In this document: one piece after another, positions 1 to 8,087 of the stretch
Layout: the number at the start of each line of letters is the position of its first letter
Position numbering within the stretch: position 1 is the stretch's first letter
Assembly: GCA_016722635.1 (NCBI GenBank)
Contig: JADKIX010000011.1
Coordinates: 186,001 to 250,000 of the forward strand
DNA from: Rhodospirillaceae bacterium
GTDB lineage: Bacteria; Pseudomonadota; Alphaproteobacteria; JAEUKQ01
DNA: 64,000 bases
Direction: 5' to 3'
Translations under genes and position numbers: made by a program
The notes under the pieces: model-generated
What the model saw: only the letters and a program-made list of their open reading frames with translations
Databases searched by the model: none
Told to the model about the DNA's origin: nothing

Positions 1-310
1 ACATAGAGGAGTCACTAAATCTTTCTGCCTCCAGCTCTTTTTCTAAGGCAATCTTATCTTCAATCGGGATACGGTAATAATCGGGATGTATTTCACTAAA
101 GGGTAAAAAACCGTGGCGATTACCGCCATATTCAACGAAGGCTGCCTGCAGCGATGGTTCTATACGGACAATCTTGGCAAGATAAATATTACCTTTAACA
201 AGTTTTTTATGCGTCGTTTCGACATCAAAGTCTTCTAGTTTTTTTCCATCAAGAACAACGACCCGTGTTTCCTCCGGATGGGAGGCATCGATTAACATTT
301 TTTTGCTCAT
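1..310 (-). CDS. rne: Ribonuclease E, N-terminal part (runs off the window)
   Basis: Reading the minus strand from the ATG at 308-310 gives an open frame of 103 codons to the window edge. It contains MLIDASHPEETRVVV, then KGNIYLAKIVRIEPSLQAAF and VEYGGNRHGFLPFSEI, which is the start of the S1-like RNA-binding region of RNase E/G. The enzyme is the membrane-associated endonuclease that starts mRNA decay and rRNA processing. An AAGGAA Shine-Dalgarno lies about nine bases before the ATG; a second in-frame ATG four codons later is possible. Only the first tenth or so is visible, so E versus G rests on the RNase E-like start and the neighbouring amidase and mrcA genes, an order usual for rne in Alphaproteobacteria. 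Confidence 0.88.
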   Translation of the reverse strand, partial: MSKKMLIDASHPEETRVVVLDGKKLEDFDVETTHKKLVKGNIYLAKIVRIEPSLQAAFVEYGGNRHGFLPFSEIHPDYYRIPIEDKIALEKELEAERFSDSSM

Positions 311-841
311 TTAATTCTTTTCCTTGACAACGGTAGCGCTTATCCTCCGTCAGCCATTTTAATGGGGACCGAAGCCTATAAGTTATGAGCGCTCGTGAAT
401 GTAAGTGTTTTGTGTGTTGAGAGTACTGAAAGTCCGGTAAAAATCGGCTATTCCCTATGGTCAATAATAAACGGCTGATCGCGCCTGTACTTAAAAGGAA
501 CCATCCAAGCAAAGCCTTTTTTCTGCCACATTTATCATGATAAAAATGGGAAGAAGTGGTTGGCTGAGCGGTAGGTAAACTTATTTTAAACATGCTAGGT
601 AAATAATCGAGAATATTAATAAATACAACAATCGCAAATGGTGCCGGGCTTAAGGATCATCTTTTTTTTAAAAGATTTTATTCTTCGTTAGGAATACCTA
701 TAAATCATTGATATAGCAAGTTCGATTTAAAAAAAATTACAAAAGTCCGTTTGCGATCTGTCCTAAATAGTGCTAGTTTGGCCAATATTTCAAGTCTTTT
801 ATGGGTTGTTTGTATAAATGAGAAAGTTCGTTACTTAAAAA
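311..841. other. Divergent intergenic region between rne and the amidase gene
   Basis: This 531-base stretch has no convincing gene. The minus-strand frame 249-593 that crosses it overlaps the start of rne in another frame and has no family features. The interval must hold both divergent promoters and probably a long rne leader; in enteric bacteria such a leader serves RNase E autoregulation (known there, only inferred here). I could not place a confident -35/-10 pair. The part nearest the amidase (about 650-760) is very AT-rich. Confidence 0.5.
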
Positions 842-2224
842 ATGATTGGGGTTTTAAAAAAAGAAACTGTCGGATTATTGGTTCACTCCCCTGCGCCTGC
901 AAGGGTTCATATTTTATGCCAATGTCTTTTATGGTTGCAGCGGGTATTTCTCTATATTGCCGTTTTTTGCCCGTTTTCTGCGGCTCCCAGTTTTGGGCAA
1001 GCTCTCCATGAATTAAAAGCAATACGGATTGGTGAGCATACCGATAAAACACGGATGGTTTTTGAGTTATCTAGCCAACCTGCCTTCGTCATTTTTGCCT
1101 CCAGCACACCCCAACGGTTGATTGTCGGCTTGGAAAAAACCAATAGCCGCCTGAATCCCACCGTTGAGAATCGAGGGTTGGTTAAAAGCCTTACCTATCA
1201 AGGGGATACCAAAACCGGACTTTATGTGGTGATTGAACTAACATCTGCCGCTTGGGCCAAGCAACCAGAAATTATTTCTAACCCAGGCAATGGTAATGTC
1301 CGGGTGGTGATTGATTTAATTCCGGTCTCACCCGAGCGTTTCCAGCAGCAAGTCATGGCTCGGGCCACTCTAACCTCTCCTTCTGCCCCTACTATCATAG
1401 GTATCAATAGCTGGCAGGAGTTAAATCATGCCGGTATAAGCTTGGCTACATCTGCAGATTCCATAGACTTCCCCCCTATTCCGCCACTCAAGCCATTAAT
1501 AAGTTCTCAGATTGCCGATAACCACCCCAAAATGATTGTTGTGATTGATGCAGGGCATGGCGGCATTGATTCGGGAGCAGTTGGTATCCACGGCACCCAA
1601 GAAAAACAAATTACCCTATCGCTTGCCAAAAAATTAAAATCTTTGTTGGAAGCAGAAGGTAACTATATGGTCTATATGACCCGTGAAGATGATCGCTTTT
1701 TATCTCTCAGCCAACGCGTTCATTTCGCCCGTTCCATGAAAGCAGATTTGTTTATTTCCTTCCATGCCGATTCCCATGCCGACTCATCTCTAAGGGGCAT
1801 GTCAGTTTATACTTTATCCGAAAAATCTTCAGACGCCGAAGCCCAGGCACTGGCCAATAAAGAAAATAAGGCGGATATTATTGGGGGGGTCATATGGGAA
1901 GAACAAGATCGGCAAGTTAGTGCCATTTTAATTGATTTGTTGCAACATGAAACCAATACCCGGTCGGTAGTTTTTGCCTCTTTGGTATTGAAAGAAATTG
2001 GTAAAGAGACTACACTCCTGAGGAATAGCCACCGCTCCGCAGGCTTTATGGTTTTAAAGGCAGTAGAAGTGCCATCCATTTTGCTTGAAGCGGGGTATTT
2101 ATCGCATATCCAGGAAGAGGCGCTGCTGAATTCGCCATCCCATCAAGATAAATTGGTGCAGGCGCTAAAGCGTGCTATTCAAAAATATAGGAAGTGGAAA
2201 AATAATTCGTTCCCGGGACACTAA
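842..2224 (+). CDS. amiC: N-acetylmuramoyl-L-alanine amidase with AMIN domain
   Basis: The 460-residue product has a hydrophobic export segment around residues 28-50, a beta-rich AMIN domain from about residue 55 to 150 (septal or peptidoglycan targeting), a low-complexity linker, and a C-terminal Amidase_3 domain from about residue 230. Zinc-ligand motifs are visible: DAGHGG, GTQEK, SFHAD and LLEAGYLSH. It should cleave the amide bond between MurNAc and the stem peptide to split daughter cells, and such amidases are usually controlled by an EnvC-type activator; one is encoded at 42.8 kb. The ATG at 842 has no clear Shine-Dalgarno, so the true start may differ by a few codons. It is followed by mrcA 65 bases on. 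Confidence 0.9.
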   Translation: MIGVLKKETVGLLVHSPAPARVHILCQCLLWLQRVFLYIAVFCPFSAAPSFGQALHELKAIRIGEHTDKTRMVFELSSQPAFVIFASSTPQRLIVGLEKTNSRLNPTVENRGLVKSLTYQGDTKTGLYVVIELTSAAWAKQPEIISNPGNGNVRVVIDLIPVSPERFQQQVMARATLTSPSAPTIIGINSWQELNHAGISLATSADSIDFPPIPPLKPLISSQIADNHPKMIVVIDAGHGGIDSGAVGIHGTQEKQITLSLAKKLKSLLEAEGNYMVYMTREDDRFLSLSQRVHFARSMKADLFISFHADSHADSSLRGMSVYTLSEKSSDAEAQALANKENKADIIGGVIWEEQDRQVSAILIDLLQHETNTRSVVFASLVLKEIGKETTLLRNSHRSAGFMVLKAVEVPSILLEAGYLSHIQEEALLNSPSHQDKLVQALKRAIQKYRKWKNNSFPGH

Positions 2225-2289
2225 GGATAAAAATGCTTTCTATAAAATAGAAAATTTGATTGGTTCATCTTTTTTTGTAAAGGTTGATA

Positions 2290-4767
2290 ATGTTTCGTAA
2301 ATTATGGACTGTATTTTCTTTTCTGATCATGATGGCTTTAACCACCAGCGGTTTGACTGTATTTGCCCTTTATCAGCATTATTCGAAAGATATCCCGGAT
2401 TACCAGGCATTACAGGAATATTACCCAGCGGTGGTTAGCCGTATCTACGCTGGCAATGGCAGTTTATTGGCTGAATACGCCTCTGAAAAGCGCATCTTCG
2501 TACCTATAACTTCGATCCCTAAACGCGTGGTTTATGCCTACTTATCAGCTGAAGATAAGACTTTTTACAGCCATTCAGGCATTGATGTCCCAGGATTAGT
2601 TCGGGCTGCCTTGATCAATGCGTTAAATCTGTTTCAAGGCAGCGATCGGCGACCCATCGGTGCCTCCACCATCACGCAACAGGTCGCTAAAAACTTTTTT
2701 TTAACCAATGAAGTAGCACTCAGCCGCAAAATCAAAGAAATGATATTGGCCTTTCGGATTGAGCAAACCTATTCCAAGGACCGGATCTTGGAATTATATT
2801 TGAATGAAATCTATTTAGGACCGCGCAGTTATGGGATTGCGGCAGCGGCCTTGAACTATTTTGATAAATCGCTTGATGAATTAACCATTGCCGAAGCTGC
2901 CTATTTGGCAGCCTTGGCTAAGGGGCCTGAGAATTATCAACCCATCCGTCAAGCCAAAGCCGCCAAAGAACGCCGCGATTGGGTGATTGGCCGGATGATG
3001 GATGATGGCTATATTTCCGCGGAAGAGGCCAAATTGGCCATCCAGCAACCTTTAGTGCCAAGACAGCCGCAAGCCAGACAGCAGTTCGAGGCTGATTATT
3101 TCACGGAAGAGGTAAGGCGTACCGCCATTGCCCAATTCGGTGAAAAGGAAGTGTACCAGGGTGGGCTATCTATTAAAACCTCACTAGATCCACAATTGCA
3201 AGAAATTGCCAATCAAACATTGTGGGCAGGATTGGTGGATTATGACCGGCGCCATGGCTATCGTGGCCCAATCACCAATATTGCCATCACCGACCAAAAT
3301 TGGAGTCAAGAGTTAAAGAAAGTCCCTACAAATCCAGCCTATCATCAATGGCAATTGGCTGTGGTTTTGGAAACCCAAGACAAATTGGCAATTATCGGAT
3401 TAAATAGTGGCCAAAAAGGCCAGATTAGTCTGGATGAATTGAAATGGGCCCGCCGTATCCTCGATAACGGCAATCTATCCCCGACTGTTCAAAAAACTGC
3501 TGATGCCTTAAAAAGGGGGGATGTTATTCTGGTGGAACCCTTAAAAACAGCCGCGACACCAGCAACAAATTCACTCACGCCTATTGCTACACCTGTTGTA
3601 CAAACCTATCAACTGCGTCAGGTGCCGAAGGTCAGCGGTGCGATCGTAGCATTAGATCCACATACCGGGCGTGTGTTGGCGATGACCGGTGGCTGGGATT
3701 TCAAAAGCAGTCAATTCAACCGGGCCACCCAAGCGCAGCGGCAACCGGGTTCTGCTTTTAAGCCATTTGTTTATATGGCGGCTTTGGATAGTGGCTATAC
3801 ACCAGCTACAATCCTGTTAGATGCCCCTATCCTGATCGACCAAGGGCACGGTTTGCCGCCATGGCGACCGGAAAATTATACCCAGCAATATTACGGGTCT
3901 GGCACCATGCGGCTGGGGATCACCAAATCCCGTAATTTGATGACGATCCGTTTAGCCCAGGCCATTGGCATGGATAAAGTGGTAGAATATGCAACAAAAT
4001 TCGGTGTCAGCGACAAACTGCCCTCCATTTTGGCAATGTCCCTGGGAGCCGGTGAAACAACCTTGCTGAAATTAACAACCGCTTATGGGATGATCGTCAA
4101 TGGCGGCCATCAAATCATTCCTTCAACCATCGACCGCATTCAAAACCGCTATGGCCAGACCATTTATCGCCATGACCAAAGGGATTGCAGCGATTGCCAA
4201 CCTTTGAAAATCCTTGAGATGCCAGTGATTGCCGATAATCGTGAACAACTGGTTGAACCCACGACCGCCTACCAAATGGTTTCGCTGCTTGAAGGTGTTG
4301 TCCAAAATGGCACGGGAATCGTCGTCAAGTCCGTTGGTAAACCCTTGGCTGGCAAAACCGGCACTACCAATGATCACCATGACGCCTGGTTTGTTGGTTT
4401 TTCCCCTGATTTGGTCGTTGGTGTTTATATAGGCTACGACCAGCCGTTAAGTCTGGGTGGGCGGGAAGAAGGGGGCACTTTGGCAGCCCCCATCTTTAAA
4501 AATTTTATGCTAGAAGCATTAAAAGATAAGCCAGCCAGTCCTTTTCGCGTACCCCCAGGCATTCGATTTGTAAGGATCGACAGTAAAACCGGTAAATTAG
4601 CAACCCCTGCCAATCCCGATTCTATTTTAGAAGTTTTTAAGCTAGGTACCGAGCCAAAAGCAGGTGACCAGCAGCCAAATGTCTTTGGTGAAGACTCCAC
4701 CACGCCAGATTCACCGCAGCAGCCCGGGACGGATGGGATTGACAATTCGGATGACGGTATCTACTAA
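2290..4767 (+). CDS. mrcA: Penicillin-binding protein 1A (bifunctional)
   Basis: This 825-residue class A PBP has one N-terminal membrane helix, a glycosyltransferase domain (EDKTFYSHSGIDVPG, then STITQQVAKNFFL and YLNEIYLGPRSYG) and a transpeptidase domain with the three active-site motifs: SxxK in PGSAFKPF, SxN in KSRNLM, and KTGTTND. A Pro/Thr-rich insertion separates the domains and the tail after residue 790 is low-complexity. It polymerises and cross-links peptidoglycan on the outer face of the inner membrane. I chose the ATG at 2290 because TAAAGG lies six bases upstream; the TTG six bases earlier overlaps that site. The amidase lies upstream and prfB downstream, the usual alphaproteobacterial order. 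Confidence 0.95.
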   Translation: MFRKLWTVFSFLIMMALTTSGLTVFALYQHYSKDIPDYQALQEYYPAVVSRIYAGNGSLLAEYASEKRIFVPITSIPKRVVYAYLSAEDKTFYSHSGIDVPGLVRAALINALNLFQGSDRRPIGASTITQQVAKNFFLTNEVALSRKIKEMILAFRIEQTYSKDRILELYLNEIYLGPRSYGIAAAALNYFDKSLDELTIAEAAYLAALAKGPENYQPIRQAKAAKERRDWVIGRMMDDGYISAEEAKLAIQQPLVPRQPQARQQFEADYFTEEVRRTAIAQFGEKEVYQGGLSIKTSLDPQLQEIANQTLWAGLVDYDRRHGYRGPITNIAITDQNWSQELKKVPTNPAYHQWQLAVVLETQDKLAIIGLNSGQKGQISLDELKWARRILDNGNLSPTVQKTADALKRGDVILVEPLKTAATPATNSLTPIATPVVQTYQLRQVPKVSGAIVALDPHTGRVLAMTGGWDFKSSQFNRATQAQRQPGSAFKPFVYMAALDSGYTPATILLDAPILIDQGHGLPPWRPENYTQQYYGSGTMRLGITKSRNLMTIRLAQAIGMDKVVEYATKFGVSDKLPSILAMSLGAGETTLLKLTTAYGMIVNGGHQIIPSTIDRIQNRYGQTIYRHDQRDCSDCQPLKILEMPVIADNREQLVEPTTAYQMVSLLEGVVQNGTGIVVKSVGKPLAGKTGTTNDHHDAWFVGFSPDLVVGVYIGYDQPLSLGGREEGGTLAAPIFKNFMLEALKDKPASPFRVPPGIRFVRIDSKTGKLATPANPDSILEVFKLGTEPKAGDQQPNVFGEDSTTPDSPQQPGTDGIDNSDDGIY

Positions 4768-4849
4768 CATATTAGGTATCCTGATGATCTTTTGATACAG
4801 GCGAATCAAGCCATTAAAAGTTTTATTTAAATTATAAAGGCCAGTTAAA

Positions 4850-5960
4850 ATGCGTGCCGAATTAATGACTGTGGTCGACGATATCAACCGGGCAATTGAT
4901 CTGCTTGGGAGGTATCTTTGACCTTGAAAAATCGACCCTACGCTTGGATGAACTGAACGCAATGGCCGAAAATCCCACTTTGTGGGAGCAGCCGGGACAA
5001 GCCCAAAAGATTTTAAAAGAACGCAACAAATTACAGCAAGCCCTCAACAATTATCAGCAGTTAAAGAATCAACTGGCCGATAATATTGGCTTGATTGAAT
5101 TGGCTGAACAAGAAAACGAAGCAGATATTTTGCAGGAAGCTGAAAAGTCTTTGGCTGATTTACAAGACATTGCCCGTAAACGTAAATTGGAAAGCTTGTT
5201 ATCGGGCGAGGCAGACGGCAATGACAGTTATCTCGAGGTTCATGCAGGTGCGGGCGGTACCGAGGCACAAGATTGGGCGGAATTGGTATTGCGCATGTAT
5301 TTAAGATGGGCAGAACAGCATGGCTATAAAACCGAAATTTTAGAGGAAAGCCAAGGCGAGGAAGTAGGCTTGAAATCAGCCACGGTAAAAATCCTTGGGT
5401 TTCGGGCTTACGGCTGGCTGAAATCTGAAAGCGGCGTCCACCGCCTAGTGCGGATCTCGCCTTTTGATAGCCAATCCCGCCGACACACTAGTTTTTGTTC
5501 GGTTTGGGTCTATCCCGTGATCGACGACACCATCAATATCGATATCCAGGAAAAGGATTTGCGGGTTGATACCTATCGCTCTTCAGGGGCTGGCGGTCAA
5601 CATGTTAATAAAACTGACAGCGCGATCCGGATTACCCATATTCCCACCAACATAGTCGTCCAATGCCAATCAGACCGTTCCCAGCACCGCAACCGGGCCA
5701 CCGCGATGGATATGTTGCGCTCGCGCCTGTATGAACGGGAGTTGCAAATCCGGGAAGACAAGGCTGCCGCTGAACAAGCTAAGAAAACGGAGATCGGCTG
5801 GGGGTACCAAATCCGCTCGTACGTTTTACATCCCTATCAAATGATTAAAGATTTACGTACGGAAGAAGAAACAACCGATAGCTTGGCCGTATTAAACGGC
5901 GACATTGATCGGTTTTTATATGCCTCCCTCGCCCAACGTTTAGGAGAACCGCGCCCATGA
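4850..5960 (+). CDS. prfB: Peptide chain release factor 2 (programmed +1 frameshift)
   Basis: The gene starts at ATG 4850 and reads 23 codons to a CTT (4916-4918) followed by an in-frame TGA (4919-4921). The rest of the protein lies in the +1 frame from GAC at 4920. A purine-rich Shine-Dalgarno-like GGGAGG (4908-4912) sits just before the slip site TATCTTTGAC. This is the classical autoregulatory arrangement: scarce RF2 pauses the ribosome at UGA and favours the shift. The product is 369 residues and carries the SPF tripeptide (SPFDSQSRRH) for UGA/UAA reading and the GGQ loop (SGAGGQHVNK) that triggers hydrolysis. Its stop overlaps the next start as ATGA. Confidence 0.97.
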
Positions 5961-6949
5961 ACCAACTTGTTAAAACACCCCTTCTTTACCAAAAAGCTTT
6001 GGTTTGGGATGCCCATAGCTGCCTGCCTTTAAAAACGGGGATTGATTTATCACCCCTATCGCGCCACAAAAAAGCGGGAATTGACTACGTTTCCATCAAT
6101 GTGGGCATGGATTTTAACCCTTGGACTGATTGTATCCGGGTGTTGGCTTATTTCCGCAGTTGGATCAGACAACATTCCGATGAATTTATGCTGGTTAACG
6201 CCATCGATGATGTCAGGCATGCCAAATCACTAGGCAAATTAGGGATTACATTTGATCTTGAAGGTTCGGTTATGCTGGACCAAGATTTAGATATGCTGGG
6301 CCTGTTCCATGATTTAGGGGTGCGGCAAATCCATTTTGCCTATAACCGTGACAATGAGGCTGCTGGCGGCTGTCATGGCCGCGACATCGGCCTAAGTAAT
6401 TACGGACGGCGTTTGGTAAATGAAGTCAACCGCTTGGGATTGCTCATGGATTGCTCGCATACGGGTTATCGCAGCAGTATGGAAATCATGGAAATATCAA
6501 CAAAACCCGTTATCTTCTCCCATGCCAATTGTGCCGCTTTAAAGGATCATCCCCGCAATATCCGCAATGATCAAATCGATCGGTGTGTTGCAACCGGTGG
6601 CGTCATCGGGGTTAATGGGATTGGCATTTTCTTAAGCGACCAACCGGCCAACGCTACAACCATGATCCCCCATATCGATTATTTGGTACAACGGGTGGGT
6701 GCCAAGCATGTTGGGTTGGGCTTGGATTTCAGTTTTATCAAAGGCATTGATGATAACCCGCCCAATTTTGAAGCAGCGTTGTGGTGGCCGCCAGAAGCTG
6801 GATACGGCTCCGGCATGACCTATGCCCCACCTGAATCTTTCATTCAAATTGCAGAAGCTTTGCTAAAAAAAGGGTATAAGGAAAAAGATATTCTGGGGAT
6901 TCTTGGGGAAAACTTTTTGCGTGTTGCTGGCCAAACTTGGGCCACTTAA
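5957..6949 (+). CDS. Membrane dipeptidase family (peptidase M19) protein
   Basis: The 330-residue protein has the layout of M19 dipeptidases: an N-terminal metal motif, TFDLEGS, the MDCSHTG and FSHANCAAL metal motifs, and VGLGLDFSF near the end. The family cleaves dipeptides, including D-amino-acid dipeptides, at a two-metal centre. The first motif is unusual: DAHSCLP, so His20 is kept but the following ligand Asp22 is Cys. No signal peptide is seen, so it should be cytoplasmic. The gene is translationally coupled to prfB through an ATGA overlap. M19 is clear, the substrate is not; peptidoglycan-peptide recycling is a guess from the cell-wall genes nearby. Confidence 0.85.
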   Translation: MNQLVKTPLLYQKALVWDAHSCLPLKTGIDLSPLSRHKKAGIDYVSINVGMDFNPWTDCIRVLAYFRSWIRQHSDEFMLVNAIDDVRHAKSLGKLGITFDLEGSVMLDQDLDMLGLFHDLGVRQIHFAYNRDNEAAGGCHGRDIGLSNYGRRLVNEVNRLGLLMDCSHTGYRSSMEIMEISTKPVIFSHANCAALKDHPRNIRNDQIDRCVATGGVIGVNGIGIFLSDQPANATTMIPHIDYLVQRVGAKHVGLGLDFSFIKGIDDNPPNFEAALWWPPEAGYGSGMTYAPPESFIQIAEALLKKGYKEKDILGILGENFLRVAGQTWAT

Positions 6950-6993
6950 ACAATTGTAATATAAACTATAACACCTTGCTTGTATCAAGGAGC

Positions 6994-7545
6994 CTATAAA
7001 GGCCGGTCTTCCAATTTTAATTGCAAATCGTCAATTGTTTGGCGCACGGATGTTAAATAAGGATTAATTTCCAAGGCTTGGCGGAAAATAGACAAGGCTT
7101 GTCTTTCCTGTCCTTGAAACAAATACACGTAAGCCAACCGGGTTAGCGCGGAGAAATGGTGGGGCTCTAATTCCAATGCCTTCTCCAAGTCGGTTTTCGC
7201 TTGGTCATATTCTTGCATCATCATCAAAATGGTTGCCCGCTTATGCCAAGCTTCGGCAAAATCAGGGATTAAGGCAATCACCTGATTAAAATTGTCCAAC
7301 GCACCCGCATAATCGTGGGTAACCATAGCATGCATACCGTTTGATAATAAATTCCCAGCCGTTGCATTGGGGGCATGATACCAAATTTCCCAAATGAGTT
7401 TTTCAGCAACTTTGGCATCAGTTGGGTTTTGGGCAGTTTTTAATTTATTAAATAGTTCTGGCAAACGTTTGTCATATTGATCCGCTTGGGCAGCCCCCAT
7501 GCTTAGAAAGCTGGTTAATAATCCAATATATAGTTTTTTCAACAT
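6994..7545 (-). CDS. Exported TPR-repeat protein
   Basis: The 183-residue product begins with a signal peptide (about MLKKLYIGLLTSFLSMGAAQA) and then carries about three tetratricopeptide repeats, for example HKRATILMMMQEYDQAKTDL and LTRLAYVYLFQGQERQALSI. TPR helices bind other proteins, so a periplasmic scaffold or assembly role is likely, but no partner can be named. It is convergent with the dipeptidase gene, 44 bases apart, with only a short CCTTG/CAAGG hairpin between them. It looks monocistronic. Confidence 0.75.
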   Translation of the reverse strand: MLKKLYIGLLTSFLSMGAAQADQYDKRLPELFNKLKTAQNPTDAKVAEKLIWEIWYHAPNATAGNLLSNGMHAMVTHDYAGALDNFNQVIALIPDFAEAWHKRATILMMMQEYDQAKTDLEKALELEPHHFSALTRLAYVYLFQGQERQALSIFRQALEINPYLTSVRQTIDDLQLKLEDRPL

Positions 7546-7712
7546 GTTTTTGCTCCCAGCATCTACTAACCTATAATTTGACGTCTACAATACGCGAAAG
7601 ATATCAAATATTCCCCAGAAAGGAAAGAGTAGATGGTCAACCCCTAAAACCCAAAATGGACTGCAGCAGATTTATCGTCCTGTTGATGGAATTTTAAGGC
7701 ACGCCCAAATGA

Positions 7713-7742
7713 AAAAAGGAAGAAATTAATTTCTTCCTTTTT
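7713..7742 (-). terminator. Perfect 30-bp palindrome, intrinsic terminator after rpmJ
   Basis: Fifteen bases (AAAAAGGAAGAAATT) are followed at once by their exact reverse complement, so the RNA forms a hairpin ending in a U-run on either strand. It lies 52 bases past the rpmJ stop on the minus strand, where it would end that transcript. Confidence 0.75.
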
Positions 7743-7794
7743 AAAACTTAAGATTTTTAAGCCTTATCATCCAGGTTCTATAGCCTTGATAAAC

Positions 7795-7920
7795 CTAACC
7801 TTGACGAACCTTATAGCGCGGGTTTGTCTTGTTGATAACATAGGTGCGCCCACGACGGCGGACAACCAAACAATCTTTATGGCGCGCCTTGGCGGCCTTT
7901 AAGGAATTTGCAACTCTCAT
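7795..7920 (-). CDS. rpmJ: 50S ribosomal protein L36
   Basis: This 41-codon minus-strand gene is easily missed because of its size. The translation starts MRVANSLKAAKARHKDCLVV and continues RRRGRTYVINKTNPRYKVRQ, which matches the longer zinc-free form of L36 found in Alphaproteobacteria (RRRGR-YVINKTNPR is diagnostic). L36 stabilises the large-subunit rRNA near the peptidyl transferase region. AGGTAGG lies a few bases before the ATG. It has its own promoter (7966-7994) and a palindromic terminator (7713-7742), so it is monocistronic. Confidence 0.95.
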   Translation of the reverse strand: MRVANSLKAAKARHKDCLVVRRRGRTYVINKTNPRYKVRQG

Positions 7921-7965
7921 CACGACCTACCTTCTATACCCAATACCTTATAAAACAGATCAGGT

Positions 7966-7994
7966 TTTGTAGAATATTATTAAAATCCTGTCAA
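7966..7994 (-). promoter_or_regulatory. Sigma70-type promoter for rpmJ
   Basis: On the minus strand a consensus -35 TTGACA (7989-7994) is followed, after exactly 17 bases, by TACAAA (7966-7971), a 4-of-6 match to the -10 box. Transcription would start near 7958, leaving a leader of about 38 bases. The -35 box overlaps the hairpin at 7983-8011. Confidence 0.65.
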
Positions 7995-8011
7995 CTCTTA
8001 TATCAGGATTT
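7983..8011 (-). terminator. Hairpin after the ETF-QO gene, possible terminator
   Basis: AAATCCTG (7983-7990) and CAGGATTT (8004-8011) are exact reverse complements with a 13-base loop. On the minus strand the stem is followed by TTTAATAATATT, a weak U-rich tail, about 77 bases after the stop of the ETF-QO gene. The site also holds the rpmJ -35 box. Confidence 0.4.
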
Positions 8012-8087
8012 CTATCCCTGAAAATAAATTCCTGGTGGTTTCGGAAGTTATTTCAGGAAAATATGCCATGGTCAGCCATCAAAACAA

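Noticed and set aside
249..593. Minus-strand frame of 114 codons overlapping the start of rne
   Set aside because: It overlaps RNase E in another frame, has no Shine-Dalgarno and shows no family motif; the region is better read as the rne leader.
6975..6993. CCTTG/CAAGG hairpin between the dipeptidase and TPR genes
   Set aside because: It has only five base pairs and no U-tract on either strand.
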